NCBI RefSeq assembly: GCF_003402575.1
Contig: NZ_BGZJ01000001.1
Span: 1,548,501 to 1,612,500, forward strand
Reading direction: 5' to 3'
DNA from: Mesosutterella multiformis
Lineage (GTDB): Bacteria; Pseudomonadota; Gammaproteobacteria; Burkholderiales; Burkholderiaceae_F
DNA: 64,000 bases
A program made the translations under genes and the position numbers. The notes below the pieces were generated by a model that was given only the letters and a program-made list of their open reading frames with translations, did no database searches and was not told where the DNA came from. Of this stretch, positions 50,048-58,859 are shown piece after piece. How positions within the stretch are numbered: the first letter of the stretch is position 1; every line of letters begins with the position of its first letter.

Positions 50048-51114
50048 GACTTGTCACCCCGGGTGAGCGTGATCAGCGTGTGCCCAATGCCGAGTCCGTT
50101 TTCGACCGATTCGACTTCAAGCCCCGCGTCAAGCGCGAACCGTCTGAAGTCCGCTTCGGAATAGAACCGGCTGCAGCCATTCGCGATCGCGGTGAAATAG
50201 AGCGAAAACGCGGCGAGACACCGGTCCCCGATCGGGAACTTCTGATTCCCGATCAGCGGCTCCAGAATCAGAATCCGGCTTCCGGGTCTCATGGCGTTCC
50301 GGACTTTCTTCAGAATCCGTACGACATCGGCTTCACCGAAGCAGTCGAGAAACTGGCTCATCCACCAGATGTCGGGGTCGCCCGGGAGATTCGTACCCGA
50401 CATCACGTCGTCCGGAAAACAGGCCACCCTGCTGCTGAGACCGGCTGCCGCGATATTGGCTGCCGCGGTTTCACACTGCTCCGGGAGGTCGACTATCCGG
50501 ATCCGGATCGAGGGGTCCGCTTTCGCGAGCCGGATCGCCCACTTTCCGGTGTTTCCGCCGATATCGCAGAGCAGCGTCGGGTGAAGCGCGGTGACGCGGG
50601 ATACCGTATCTGAAAAAGCGTTGTCAGAGAAAAATTGGTCGTACCCGAACCAGCTCTCGCGGGCGGGTTGAGAGAGCTCCCGGAGGTGCGGGTATAGCGT
50701 TCCGTCCCAGGGGCCAAGCGTGCTGAGGCCCGTGGGACGCCCTTCCCTGAGGGAGTCAGAGAGCCTCGCGACTCCGGGAATGCAGACATCCGCCGCGAAG
50801 TCAAAGTTGGCCTTCGTCATCGGGTCATTCAGGAGAAACCAGCCGGTTTTCGTGAGTGACGTTCTGCCGGACTCCGTTTTCAGGATTCCGGCGCCTTCAG
50901 CGGCGTTGAGGAGTACGCGGACTGCGTAGTCCGAAAGCCCTGAAACGGCTTTGATTTCCTCATCTGTCAGGCCCGGGTCTCCCGCTTTATCGAGAGCCGC
51001 GAGAATTCCAAAATCCCGGAGCGATCTCGCCGCCTCAAACTCAAACGGCGCGCAGGCAATTCTCTGCGCGTTGCAGATCGCGCTGAATGCGGACTCTTCG
51101 TCGCGTTTCTTCAT
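50044..51114 (-). CDS. SAM-dependent O-methyltransferase of the cluster
   Basis: A 356-residue methyltransferase with an N-terminal winged-helix dimerisation part (residues about 20-100, GLTDEEIKAVSGLSDYAVRV) and a class I SAM fold: LLCDIGGNTGKWAIRLA (motif I), RIVDLPEQ (acidic loop), DIWWMSQFLDCFGEADVVRI, ILILEPL. Layout matches O-methyltransferases of the caffeate type. In described clusters such an enzyme modifies the aryl head group. First gene of the operon, which begins here. Confidence 0.85.
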   Translation of the reverse strand: MKKRDEESAFSAICNAQRIACAPFEFEAARSLRDFGILAALDKAGDPGLTDEEIKAVSGLSDYAVRVLLNAAEGAGILKTESGRTSLTKTGWFLLNDPMTKANFDFAADVCIPGVARLSDSLREGRPTGLSTLGPWDGTLYPHLRELSQPARESWFGYDQFFSDNAFSDTVSRVTALHPTLLCDIGGNTGKWAIRLAKADPSIRIRIVDLPEQCETAAANIAAAGLSSRVACFPDDVMSGTNLPGDPDIWWMSQFLDCFGEADVVRILKKVRNAMRPGSRILILEPLIGNQKFPIGDRCLAAFSLYFTAIANGCSRFYSEADFRRFALDAGLEVESVENGLGIGHTLITLTRGDKS

Positions 51115-51186
51115 ACTGGCAAAGCCTCGGGTCTCGGAATAAACATGCAGGGGAAAGATTACCTGATTTTCGGTCGTGAATCACAT

Positions 51187-51224
51187 GAAAAGGGCTTTCT
51201 CCCTAGAGGAAAAAGCCCTTTTGT
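51187..51224. terminator. terminator of the Pro/Gly/Asn-rich lipoprotein gene
   Basis: AAAAGGGCTTT and AAAGCCCTTTT pair; on the minus strand T residues follow the stem. It lies between the lipoprotein stop (51238) and the cluster start (51114). Confidence 0.8.
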
Positions 51225-51237
51225 GTTCCGATACGGA

Positions 51238-51594
51238 TCAGTGATTGGGATTCGGATCCCCCGGGCCGCCCTGGCCATTAGGTCCTTTCTGACCATCAGG
51301 CGCGTTCCGGTTACCGGGCTGCGGGCCATTCGGCGCCTTGGGCGCGTTGCCCGGAGTGCCATTACTCGCGCGATTGGCGGGGCCGCCCGGCTGATTGCCG
51401 TAATGGTTGCCGGGATTATTCGGGCCGTTTACGGACCGGTTATTGGGATTCCCTGGGTTCTCACGGTAGCCGGGACCCTCGGGGCGGGGCTTCGGACCAG
51501 GTCCAGGACCAAAATCATCAGGCGGAATGACGCAGCCTGAGAGGAGAGCGGCTGGAAGCCCGGCCGCAAGCGTGAGCAGAGTTCTTCTTTTCAT
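51238..51594 (-). CDS. low-complexity Gly/Pro/Asn-rich lipoprotein
   Basis: A 118-residue lipoprotein. RR-containing signal MKRRTLLTLAAGLPAALLSGC with lipobox LLSGC; the rest (residues about 22-118) is almost wholly Gly, Pro, Asn and charged residues (for example NPGNPNNRSVNGPNNPGN), so probably unstructured. Function unknown; it may act as a surface linker. Just upstream of the aryl polyene operon in the same direction but separated by a terminator. Confidence 0.75.
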   Translation of the reverse strand: MKRRTLLTLAAGLPAALLSGCVIPPDDFGPGPGPKPRPEGPGYRENPGNPNNRSVNGPNNPGNHYGNQPGGPANRASNGTPGNAPKAPNGPQPGNRNAPDGQKGPNGQGGPGDPNPNH

Positions 51595-51819
51595 ACGCAC
51601 CTCATCAAGCGATTCAGAAGGTATCGCTGTAAGGCTATTGTAGAATCAGTTCTCCGTTATGGCTCGTGCCGCACACGGTATCCTTCTTTGGGGGTACCAC
51701 TCGCCTCCCCTCGTTGCCGGAGTCACAAAAGACACCGCGGTTCCCGCTTTCACAAGGCGAAAAGAAGCGTTTAGACTCGAGCCACACTGATTCATTCATT
51801 TGTATTCCCCGTTCATCTG

Positions 51820-52446
51820 ATGCATTTCGAAACTTGGCTCTCGTTTTTTGCCCTCTGCTGGGGGATCAGTCTCTCACCTGGTCCCGCGCAGCTCGCGTCG
51901 CTCTCCGCGGCTCTGAATTACGGCTGGAAGAAATGCGTTCCGCAGAGTCTCGGGCTGGGTCTGGGGGTTCTCGGCCTCGTTATGGTTGTCGGAGTTGGAA
52001 TCGGGGCCATCCTTGCGGCGTCACCTTCCCTCTTCTTTATCATCCGGCTTCTTGGCTGCGCATACCTTGTCTGGCTCGGCATTTCGCTTCTTCGAGCGAA
52101 GGGGCACGCGGTCATCATCGAGGAGCACGAGGCAGCCCCCGAAAGAACCGGCTGGCAGCTTTTCCGGCAGGGGTTTCTCGTCAACATCACGAACCCGAAG
52201 GGACTGGTTTTCTTTATTTCGCTTCTGACCCCGTTCATCAATACCGACGCGCCGATCCTGCTTCAGTACTTTGAAATGGGTCTCACCTGCGGCTTTACGG
52301 ATTTCTGCGTGATGACAGGCGTGTCGCTTGCCGCTGCCGCTGTTGCGAGCCGGATGAAGGGCGCACGGAACGTCACCCGGATGAATCGTGTTTTCGGAAC
52401 GGTCTTCGTCCTCATCGGATGCGGACTCTTTTTCTTCAATCTCTAA
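51820..52446 (+). CDS. LysE/RhtB-family amino acid exporter
   Basis: A 208-residue inner-membrane protein with about six hydrophobic segments and the family boxes LCWGISLSPGPAQLASLSAAL and FRQGFLVNITNPKGLVFFIS. Exports amino acids or related small molecules, useful for a peptide-eating cell with surplus amino acids (inference). Starts at ATG 51820; 23 bases before the next gene. Confidence 0.87.
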   Translation: MHFETWLSFFALCWGISLSPGPAQLASLSAALNYGWKKCVPQSLGLGLGVLGLVMVVGVGIGAILAASPSLFFIIRLLGCAYLVWLGISLLRAKGHAVIIEEHEAAPERTGWQLFRQGFLVNITNPKGLVFFISLLTPFINTDAPILLQYFEMGLTCGFTDFCVMTGVSLAAAAVASRMKGARNVTRMNRVFGTVFVLIGCGLFFFNL

Positions 52447-52469
52447 ATTTAGGCTAAGGCTTCAGAATC

Positions 52470-53093
52470 ATGAAAATTTATCTCGTGCGCCATGGCGAAA
52501 CGGACTGGAATAATGAAAAGCGCCTGCAGGGCTGGGCGGATATTTCGCTTAACGCGAAAGGCGTGAAAGAGGCTGAAGAGGTTGCGGAGAAACTGAAAAA
52601 CGTTCACTTTGATGACGCTTTCTGCTCGGATCTGGAACGCGCGGAGGTGACCGCCGAAACGATTCTGAAGGGCCGCGATATTGAGGTTCAGATGGATCCC
52701 CGGCTCCGTGAGCTTGGGTTTGGACCGCTTGAAGGGACACTCTATAACGACGCGAGAACGGATGAATCCCAGCCGCTTCACGAACTTTTCGTTCATCCGG
52801 ATAAATACGTCCCTGAATTCGGCGGTGAACCCCTTAACTATCTCTCGGCTCGCGCCGAGGCGTTCCAGCTTTCCACGCTGGATATGATCCAGGCAAAGAA
52901 CCCGGACGCCACGATCCTGGTGGTCTCGCACGGAATCTTTATCCGCGACATGCTGACCCGGGTCGGCGGTTTCTCTTACGACGATTTCTGGAAGCTTCCC
53001 GTGGGGAACTGCTCCATCGCGGTGCTGTCTTACGACGGGAAGCAGCTGAAGATCGAGGAAATGGGTGAGAAAGTGACCGAGTGGCTGGTCTGA
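52470..53093 (+). CDS. histidine phosphatase superfamily protein (phosphoglycerate mutase-like)
   Basis: A 207-residue enzyme: KIYLVRHGETDWNNEKRLQG with the catalytic RHGE, SDLERAEVTAETIL, LRELGFGPLEG and VVSHGIFIRDML with the second His. Likely a broad phosphatase of the GpmB/CobC/PhoE type rather than a glycolytic mutase; the subtype is not resolved. Probably in one operon with the LysE gene. Confidence 0.87.
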   Translation: MKIYLVRHGETDWNNEKRLQGWADISLNAKGVKEAEEVAEKLKNVHFDDAFCSDLERAEVTAETILKGRDIEVQMDPRLRELGFGPLEGTLYNDARTDESQPLHELFVHPDKYVPEFGGEPLNYLSARAEAFQLSTLDMIQAKNPDATILVVSHGIFIRDMLTRVGGFSYDDFWKLPVGNCSIAVLSYDGKQLKIEEMGEKVTEWLV

Positions 53094-53112
53094 TCAGCCG
53101 CGCACTTCTGCG

Positions 53113-53153
53113 TCAAACGCCGGCTTATTCGATAAGTCCGGCGTTTATTTTTT
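53113..53153 (+). terminator. terminator between convergent phosphatase and flavoprotein genes
   Basis: AACGCCGGCTTAT and ATAAGTCCGGCGTT form a long stem with a TCG loop, followed by TATTTTTTA. Its T-run lies over the last codons of the flavoprotein gene. Confidence 0.85.
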
Positions 53154-54563
53154 AATGACCCGCCGCGCGGCTTCCCGCCCCGCGATCCGCCCGAAAACCA
53201 GGCAGTCCGTGAAGGCCATTCCGCCCTCACGCTCCTTCCCTTCAATGCCGCCCGTGGTTTCACCGGCCGCGAAGAGCCCGGGGATCGGCAGCCCCGCGGT
53301 GTTCAGCGCTTCCGCTTTTGTGTTGATCCGGATCCCGCCGTTCGTGTAGTGAGGATCCTGGTACTCCACGCCGAAGTAGTACGGGGGCACCTTGATTTCC
53401 TGCGTGAAGATCGTCTTTCCGAAATCATCGTCGCGGCCCTTCCGGACAAAGCTGTTGTAGCGGGAAATCGTTTTCTTCAGCACCTCAGGATCAATATCCA
53501 TGATGCGTGCCATTTCGTCGATATTCGCGGCCTTCCTCACCTGCCCTGTCATCAGCTTATGAGTCACCGTGGTGCCTTTGACTGACTGGGAATCCGTGAT
53601 CACCCACATCGTGCCGCCCGGCTGATGCGAGAGCGCCTCGGTGAGTTTCGGGTGGCTGACCCCCTCATCCACGAACCGTTCGCCTTTCGAATTCACGAAG
53701 ATATCGCCGCCCACGTATTCAAGCAGCCGGCCGCCCCGAAATGGAATGAATTCGATATAGGGCATTTCCGCAAGAGCCGCGCCGACCGCAGTTCCGAGCT
53801 GAATGCCGTCACCCGTGGCCCCGTCAAAATGCCGGCCGCCAGGGTTCGCGGATGAGTGCGTTCCGGGGTTTTTGATGTGGCTGTAACGCCGGATCATGTC
53901 GGGGTTCGCGGAAAAACCGCCTGTCGCAAGGACGACAGAGGGTGCGTAGAACCGCTCGACCCCCTCCGGGCCGCTCGCGGAAACCCCGGTGACCGCGCCG
54001 CCGGACCGCAGGAGCTGCACCACGCGGGTATTCAGGCGCACCTCCACATGAAGCGCTCTCGCCCGGCGGTTCAAAGCCCGGATATATTCGTAGCCGCCCC
54101 GGGTCGGGTGTGACGTGAGACCGCGGGGAAAGTTTGACGGATACGGAACGAAAACCCAGTCCCGGAAATGAACGCCCATGCCGCGAAGCCAGTCGATCGC
54201 GGGACCCGACTCGCGCGCCATGACGCGGATTAGGCTGAGATCCCCATCCCGGTCGCCCCACTCCCAGATCTGTTTCGCCATCAGTTCAGGCGAATCCTTG
54301 ATATTGAAGACCTTCTGAAGCCGCGGATAAACCGCGCTCACTGTGCCGTCAGCGTAAATCGCGTGCCCACCAATCATTGGTCCCTTCTCAAGCACCAGAA
54401 CGCGTTTCGCGCCGTTCTCCGCTGCGGACACCGCAGCCGCAAGCCCGGCGATGCCGGCTCCGACAACAATGACGTCAAAGCGCCCGGACACGGCCGCGTT
54501 CACCCGAATGACCGGAAGGAGCGCGGCAAGGCTGATCAGCGTGCGGCGGGTCAGTTTCTTCAT
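53145..54563 (-). CDS. exported FAD-dependent reductase (flavocytochrome c flavin subunit type), third gene
   Basis: A 472-residue flavoprotein. N-terminus MKKLTRRTLISLAALLPVI is a Tat-like signal. FAD fold VIVVGAGIAGLAAAVSAAENG; LEKGPMIGGHAIYADG; C-terminal PGLFAAGETTGGIEGKEREG then MAFTDCLVFGRIAG. The capping domain is shorter than in the two other flavoproteins here, and sequence outside the FAD parts differs, so it likely uses another substrate. Its ATG overlaps the stop of the sensor kinase gene by 4 bases, so kinase and reductase are made together. Confidence 0.85.
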   Translation of the reverse strand: MKKLTRRTLISLAALLPVIRVNAAVSGRFDVIVVGAGIAGLAAAVSAAENGAKRVLVLEKGPMIGGHAIYADGTVSAVYPRLQKVFNIKDSPELMAKQIWEWGDRDGDLSLIRVMARESGPAIDWLRGMGVHFRDWVFVPYPSNFPRGLTSHPTRGGYEYIRALNRRARALHVEVRLNTRVVQLLRSGGAVTGVSASGPEGVERFYAPSVVLATGGFSANPDMIRRYSHIKNPGTHSSANPGGRHFDGATGDGIQLGTAVGAALAEMPYIEFIPFRGGRLLEYVGGDIFVNSKGERFVDEGVSHPKLTEALSHQPGGTMWVITDSQSVKGTTVTHKLMTGQVRKAANIDEMARIMDIDPEVLKKTISRYNSFVRKGRDDDFGKTIFTQEIKVPPYYFGVEYQDPHYTNGGIRINTKAEALNTAGLPIPGLFAAGETTGGIEGKEREGGMAFTDCLVFGRIAGREAARRVIKK

Positions 54564-56428
54564 GAGGCATCTCCTTTCGGCCCAGTCTTTTCTTCAGTGT
54601 CGCGTGGTTTTGACTCCACCATATCAATCCGCATTTCCGCGGTGAGCCCTGTGTCGTCATTCCGCCTGAAGCTGAGGCTCGCCCCATGGCGGTCCGCGAT
54701 GTCCCGCACAATGGCGAGTCCCAGGCCGAGCCCCTCAGGTTTCACGCTTTCCTCAATTTCTGTGAGTTTCTCAAGCACCGCATCTGTCACCACGGGGCCG
54801 TTATCCCGGACCTGGAACACGGCTTTGCCGCCATCCCGCCTGAGTGTCACGCGGATCAGGGGATCAGCCACATCCTTTACGGCGTCCCCGGCATTTCGGA
54901 TGAGGTTAAGCGTCAGGAGCTCGAGTTCCAGTTCATGCCCCATCACGCGGATCCCCGGTTCAATTGCGTCTGAGACCGCAACCGGCGTCAGCGCGTTTCG
55001 GGTAAAGGTCCGGATCGCCTTATGCGAAACGTCTGAAAGATCGAGTTCTGTGAGCGGCCCTTCTTCATGCTTCGCGTAGGCGCGGACCCGGTCCACGATC
55101 GCGTTCGCGCGGGTAGCCTCCGTTTTAATGGACTTTACGGCGAACCCCGTCTGCTCTGGGGTTGAGCGGCCCATCTTCGCAAGCTGCGCGAGGCCGTTCG
55201 CGTAATTAAGGATTGAGGCAAGCGGCTGCTTCAGTTCGTGCGCGATCATGGAGGAGAGCTGCGATATGACGCCGGATCGCTCAAGCCGCGAAAGCCGCTC
55301 ACGGCTTCGCTTCGCCTCATCCTCCGCCGCTTCCTTTTCTTTCAATGCGGTGGAGAGTTCAGATGTCCGTTTCTTCACAAGATAGTGAAGCCGCAGTTCA
55401 TACGCGATCAGAAGGAGGAAGAGCGCGATGATCGGGATGATGATTTCCTGATTCCGCTTCCAGATGCCGTATGGCGTCATGTCGTTCAGATAGGCGTACG
55501 GCCCGATCATGAGCGCTTTATAGAGGTGATCCACCGCGAGGTAGTCAGAAGCCACGCTCCAGTCCCAGCTGCGGTTCCCTGGCGGCATCGTGAGGAGCGC
55601 GACGGTGACATCGCGCACGAGGTCCGGCTTCGCGCCGGCGACCGAGGCAAAAACCGCGTCCGGATACAGGTCTGTGCTCCGGCGGCAGGTGTAAGCGCTC
55701 GGGTGCGGATCCGCCTTTTCATTAATGACGCGGAGCGCCCCCTTCTCGATCCAGCCATCGCTCTCCAGCGTTTCCAGCGCGCAGGTCGTGAGAATTCCGA
55801 CATCCGAAGTCCCCGCAAGGACATCCGTCACCACGTCCGGGAGCTGATAAATCACGAAGTCCTGCTTTCCGAAGAAGTCCCGCCAGTTGAATCCCGATTT
55901 CGCGATCTCTCCCATCGCGACCTGCCAGCCGCTGAAGTCGTTCTTCTGACTCGCGACGACGGATTTCCCTTTAAGGTCAGCGAGAGTCTTCAGATCCTTG
56001 CGGTCACTTCTCACCACAAACACCGCGCCGACACTCCGGGCGGGGTCTGCGACACCTGCCTGACGGCGGGTCGCGATGTGCCGGGCGCCGACCGTCCGTT
56101 CAAGTGTGCTGTAGACACCGGCAGACGACACAAAGAAATCAACACCGCTCGACTTCACGGCATCCTCCGGGTTGGAGGCCGCGATCACGTCGAGCTCAAA
56201 CCGGTAGCGCGGAAGCTTCGCCTGGATCACGGCAAGTGTCGGATCCACCGTTTCGTTCACGAAACTCGTGCCGAACGTGTCGAAAACACCGATTTTCACG
56301 ACAGGTCGGCTGTCCGGAATCGGAAGGTTCTGAAGTCCCGCGGCTCCCGCAGGCATCAGAAAAGCCGGGGCCAAAAGAAGACCCAGAAAAGCGATTCTGT
56401 ATCTTTCTAGGCGTCTCCCCGGCTTCAT
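54560..56428 (-). CDS. TtrS-like sensor histidine kinase with periplasmic PhnD-type binding domain
   Basis: A 622-residue membrane sensor: signal/first segment (RIAFLGLLLAPAFLMPAGA), a PhnD/SsuA-type binding domain (about 35-310, VVKIGVFDTFGTSFVN, LKGKSVVASQKNDFSGWQ), a membrane segment (IIPIIALFLLLIAYELRL), a short coiled coil, then MIAHELKQPLASILNYANG (H box with phospho-His) and GLGLGLAIVRDIADRH (ATP lid). Such kinases, typified by TtrS, sense a periplasmic electron acceptor. No response regulator gene is visible nearby. Start ATG 56428 with AGGGATTG. Co-transcribed with the flavoprotein at 53145. Confidence 0.85.
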   Translation of the reverse strand: MKPGRRLERYRIAFLGLLLAPAFLMPAGAAGLQNLPIPDSRPVVKIGVFDTFGTSFVNETVDPTLAVIQAKLPRYRFELDVIAASNPEDAVKSSGVDFFVSSAGVYSTLERTVGARHIATRRQAGVADPARSVGAVFVVRSDRKDLKTLADLKGKSVVASQKNDFSGWQVAMGEIAKSGFNWRDFFGKQDFVIYQLPDVVTDVLAGTSDVGILTTCALETLESDGWIEKGALRVINEKADPHPSAYTCRRSTDLYPDAVFASVAGAKPDLVRDVTVALLTMPPGNRSWDWSVASDYLAVDHLYKALMIGPYAYLNDMTPYGIWKRNQEIIIPIIALFLLLIAYELRLHYLVKKRTSELSTALKEKEAAEDEAKRSRERLSRLERSGVISQLSSMIAHELKQPLASILNYANGLAQLAKMGRSTPEQTGFAVKSIKTEATRANAIVDRVRAYAKHEEGPLTELDLSDVSHKAIRTFTRNALTPVAVSDAIEPGIRVMGHELELELLTLNLIRNAGDAVKDVADPLIRVTLRRDGGKAVFQVRDNGPVVTDAVLEKLTEIEESVKPEGLGLGLAIVRDIADRHGASLSFRRNDDTGLTAEMRIDMVESKPRDTEEKTGPKGDAS

Positions 56429-56447
56429 GATGGTCAATCCCTGTCGA

Positions 56448-57092
56448 TTACTTCTTCGGATGGAAATTCTTTGCGCTATGCGCGTCGTCATACGCCGACA
56501 TGATGAAGTGAAGCTCGACACTTTCCATCAGGCTGCCGAACATCCGGGAGATGAACCCCGGCCGTTCATTCACTTCCTCTGGCTTGATCGGTTCGCCCTT
56601 CTTCATAGCGGCGAGCACGAGGTAGACCGGGAGCGACACAGAGCGTGTCGCGCCGTCAGGCCAGGTGAGTTCAAGCGACGTTGAGTTGATTTTCCACTTA
56701 TCGCTCACGCCGAGCAAACGGAATTTGATAAGAAGTTCGGCGTCACTGTATCCAAGCGCCTTTTCAGCCTTGATACGGAAGGGGTCGTTTGGCTTTCGCT
56801 TGTCGGAGAGCGTCTTCAGAGCGTTCGTTCTGAAGTCATCAATCGACTTCGTGGCGCACGTGTAATGCACCCAGCGGTGTCCCTGAGGGTCCTTATAGGC
56901 ATCCCAGTTCGTGTCCTTGCAGTCCGGATAAAAGTCGAGAACCCGGCCAACGGTGAAGAAAGAGTGATTTTCCTCAATCACCGTATCCTTCACGGCCCGG
57001 ATGTCCGGGTTGAGGGACGAGCAGCCGGCAAGCGTCAGAGCGGCGAGCGCCGCGATCACCGAGGTCCGGAAGGAGAGGAGTTTGCGTTCCAT
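56448..57092 (-). CDS. lipoprotein of unknown function upstream of the sensor kinase
   Basis: A 214-residue lipoprotein: signal with lipobox LAGC (ALAALTLAGCSSLN), then a soluble domain with FFTVGRVLDFYPDCKDTNW and YTCATKSIDDF (two Cys, perhaps a disulfide) and a tail LHFIMSAYDDAH. It ends 20 bases before the kinase gene, so the two are probably one operon; its role could be as an accessory to sensing or a general envelope protein. No family is recognised. Confidence 0.75.
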   Translation of the reverse strand: MERKLLSFRTSVIAALAALTLAGCSSLNPDIRAVKDTVIEENHSFFTVGRVLDFYPDCKDTNWDAYKDPQGHRWVHYTCATKSIDDFRTNALKTLSDKRKPNDPFRIKAEKALGYSDAELLIKFRLLGVSDKWKINSTSLELTWPDGATRSVSLPVYLVLAAMKKGEPIKPEEVNERPGFISRMFGSLMESVELHFIMSAYDDAHSAKNFHPKK

Positions 57093-57184
57093 GAGAAAAA
57101 ATGAAGAGCGGAAAAAGAGAGATTCTGAATCTTTTCTTCCGCTCTGGCAGACGTGAATTTGTGACGTCTTGAAACAGGCAACGT

Positions 57185-57724
57185 TCAGGCGTCGAGTGAA
57201 TTCCAGAAATCTTCTGTAAATTCAGTGAGTTCCTCTCGGGTCACTTTGCCGCCCAGCGCATAGTAGTCGTACTCAACGCCGAAGTCCTTGCCGGAAATCC
57301 CGGTTTCGGTGAAACCGGCGTTCTTAAAGAAGTCGAGCCGCTTCTGGCGGGCTTTCTTCTTATCCTCAGAAATGGTGCGGGCTACGTCAAGGACAATGCG
57401 GTTTCCCTTATGGGCATCAAGAAGCAGGCTGAAAATCACGGTTTCCGCGTCTTTCGGGCAATCCTTGAAGGCAATGTACGGAATGTAAGTGATGTCGCCT
57501 TTCGTATAGGCGTAAGAAAGCCCGAGGATTTTGCGTGAATCGGTCAGATATGCGGTCAGAGCGGATTCACCCTCTTCGGGCTGGGCCATAAGCGAGCGGA
57601 AAGGCGCTCTCTGGGCCGAGGTAAAGGACTCTTTATAAAGCGCCTTTACCTTCTTCCAGTCTTCCAGCGATTTGTCAACCGAAACAGCCGAAATCTTCAG
57701 CGGCTTCTCTTCTTTTGCAGCCAT
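57185..57724 (-). CDS. GNAT-like protein, first of two related genes
   Basis: A 179-residue cytoplasmic protein with the length and strand order of GNAT acetyltransferases (ALYKESFTSAQRAPF, LGLSYAYTKGDITYIPYIAF, RIVLDVAR, FFKNAGFTETG) but a degenerate acetyl-CoA loop. Its C-terminus EFTEDFWNSLDA resembles that of the next gene (DIIKGFWESLAKA), so the pair are paralogues. Acceptor unknown. Confidence 0.65.
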   Translation of the reverse strand: MAAKEEKPLKISAVSVDKSLEDWKKVKALYKESFTSAQRAPFRSLMAQPEEGESALTAYLTDSRKILGLSYAYTKGDITYIPYIAFKDCPKDAETVIFSLLLDAHKGNRIVLDVARTISEDKKKARQKRLDFFKNAGFTETGISGKDFGVEYDYYALGGKVTREELTEFTEDFWNSLDA

Positions 57725-57787
57725 AAAACCTGTGTCCTCGAAAATAGGGTACTTAGCATAACAGAATTGAGATATTTCTGAATATGC

Positions 57788-58354
57788 TTAGGCCTTTGCG
57801 AGTGATTCCCAGAACCCTTTGATGATGTCCATCTGTGTTCCAGGAGGAACGGGACGGCGGCGTGTGAGGAGCTCAAAATCGACACCGCAGTCGATCGCGT
57901 GAATACCGGTATCTATCCAGCCGTTTCTCGCGTAAAAACGAAGACGGCGGGTCCGGGCGGCATATTCCGGCGTTGCCGCGATCGGCCGCTCAACTCCGAG
58001 GCACCAGAGTGTCTCGGTATTCTCCGCGGTCACGCGGCGGAGAATCTCAGTCCCCAGCCCCTGGCCCCGGAGCGCCCCGCTGATCGCGAGGTACGCGAGA
58101 TACGTCCGGTCCGCGTCTTCCGGCACTTTCGTGGTGTAGGTAAACCCCGCAAACTGCTGATCAAGGAACCAGAGATCAAGCCAGGAACGGGCGGGATCGG
58201 CCGCCGCGAAGCGAAGGAGCTGCTCAATCGGGAACTGCTCACCGGGTGGGAACGCCTCCTGCATGCAGAGGTTTGCTGCCGCGATGTCTGATTCCGTGAG
58301 CGGGTAAGCCGCGATTCCTGAACGTTTGTTCGTCAGTCCCTTTAAATCCGTCAT
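57788..58354 (-). CDS. GNAT-family acetyltransferase, second of two related genes
   Basis: A 188-residue acetyltransferase with the acetyl-CoA binding loop RGQGLGTEIL (motif A), then LRFYARNGWIDTG (motif B). Shares the domain layout and C-terminus with the gene at 57185. Acceptor substrate unknown; small molecules or peptides are possible. 63 bases separate the two genes. Confidence 0.82.
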   Translation of the reverse strand: MTDLKGLTNKRSGIAAYPLTESDIAAANLCMQEAFPPGEQFPIEQLLRFAAADPARSWLDLWFLDQQFAGFTYTTKVPEDADRTYLAYLAISGALRGQGLGTEILRRVTAENTETLWCLGVERPIAATPEYAARTRRLRFYARNGWIDTGIHAIDCGVDFELLTRRRPVPPGTQMDIIKGFWESLAKA

Positions 58355-58500
58355 CCTTTCCTCAATGAAACTCTGGCAATAACGTTTTCATTTTAACGGA
58401 TCGGTACGGCCGGCCCTTTTCCGATGGTTTGTCGTCTGGCCACCGCCGTGCTTAAACTCACAGAACCCGATAAAGGAAATGGGTAGGAGAAGAAAATCTC

Positions 58501-58857
58501 ATGAGCGCAAGAAAAGACCGTGAGAACTGGGAACGGTTCCGTGATGACTGGGAAAATAACCGGATTGTTGTACATGTGGATCCGTTTAAGGCGATGGATG
58601 CCTGGAAAAACGGCGTTACGCATACGCTCGCGCCTATGGTCTGGTTTTTCGGGCTCCTTTGTATTCCGGCCTCTTTGATCCTTGCCTTCTTCTTTTTTTG
58701 GTGGGTGATTCCGCTTGGGCTGATCGCTTTTCTCGCCTGCCACTTTATATCCCAGCATCTGCACGCGAAGGCTATGACCCGCGCGATGCTCGAGGATGAG
58801 GCTTTCTTCCTTCAGTCTGACCGGAACGGCTGGGTGAAGATCGTAAGGGTGCTCTAG
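58501..58857 (+). CDS. small two-segment membrane protein
   Basis: A 118-residue protein with a charged N-terminus (about 1-45) and two hydrophobic segments (LAPMVWFFGLLCIPASLILA and FFWWVIPLGLIAFLACHFIS). AGGAGAAG lies before the ATG. Its stop is 2 bases before the kinase start at 58860, so the two are coupled. No family is recognised; it may help in membrane sensing or assembly of the kinase (inference). Confidence 0.7.
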   Translation: MSARKDRENWERFRDDWENNRIVVHVDPFKAMDAWKNGVTHTLAPMVWFFGLLCIPASLILAFFFFWWVIPLGLIAFLACHFISQHLHAKAMTRAMLEDEAFFLQSDRNGWVKIVRVL

Positions 58858-58859
58858 CG

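Noticed and set aside
55238-56410. Plus-strand open frame of about 390 codons
   Set aside because: Antisense to the sensor kinase; Arg/His-rich, as expected for shadow frames in GC-rich DNA.
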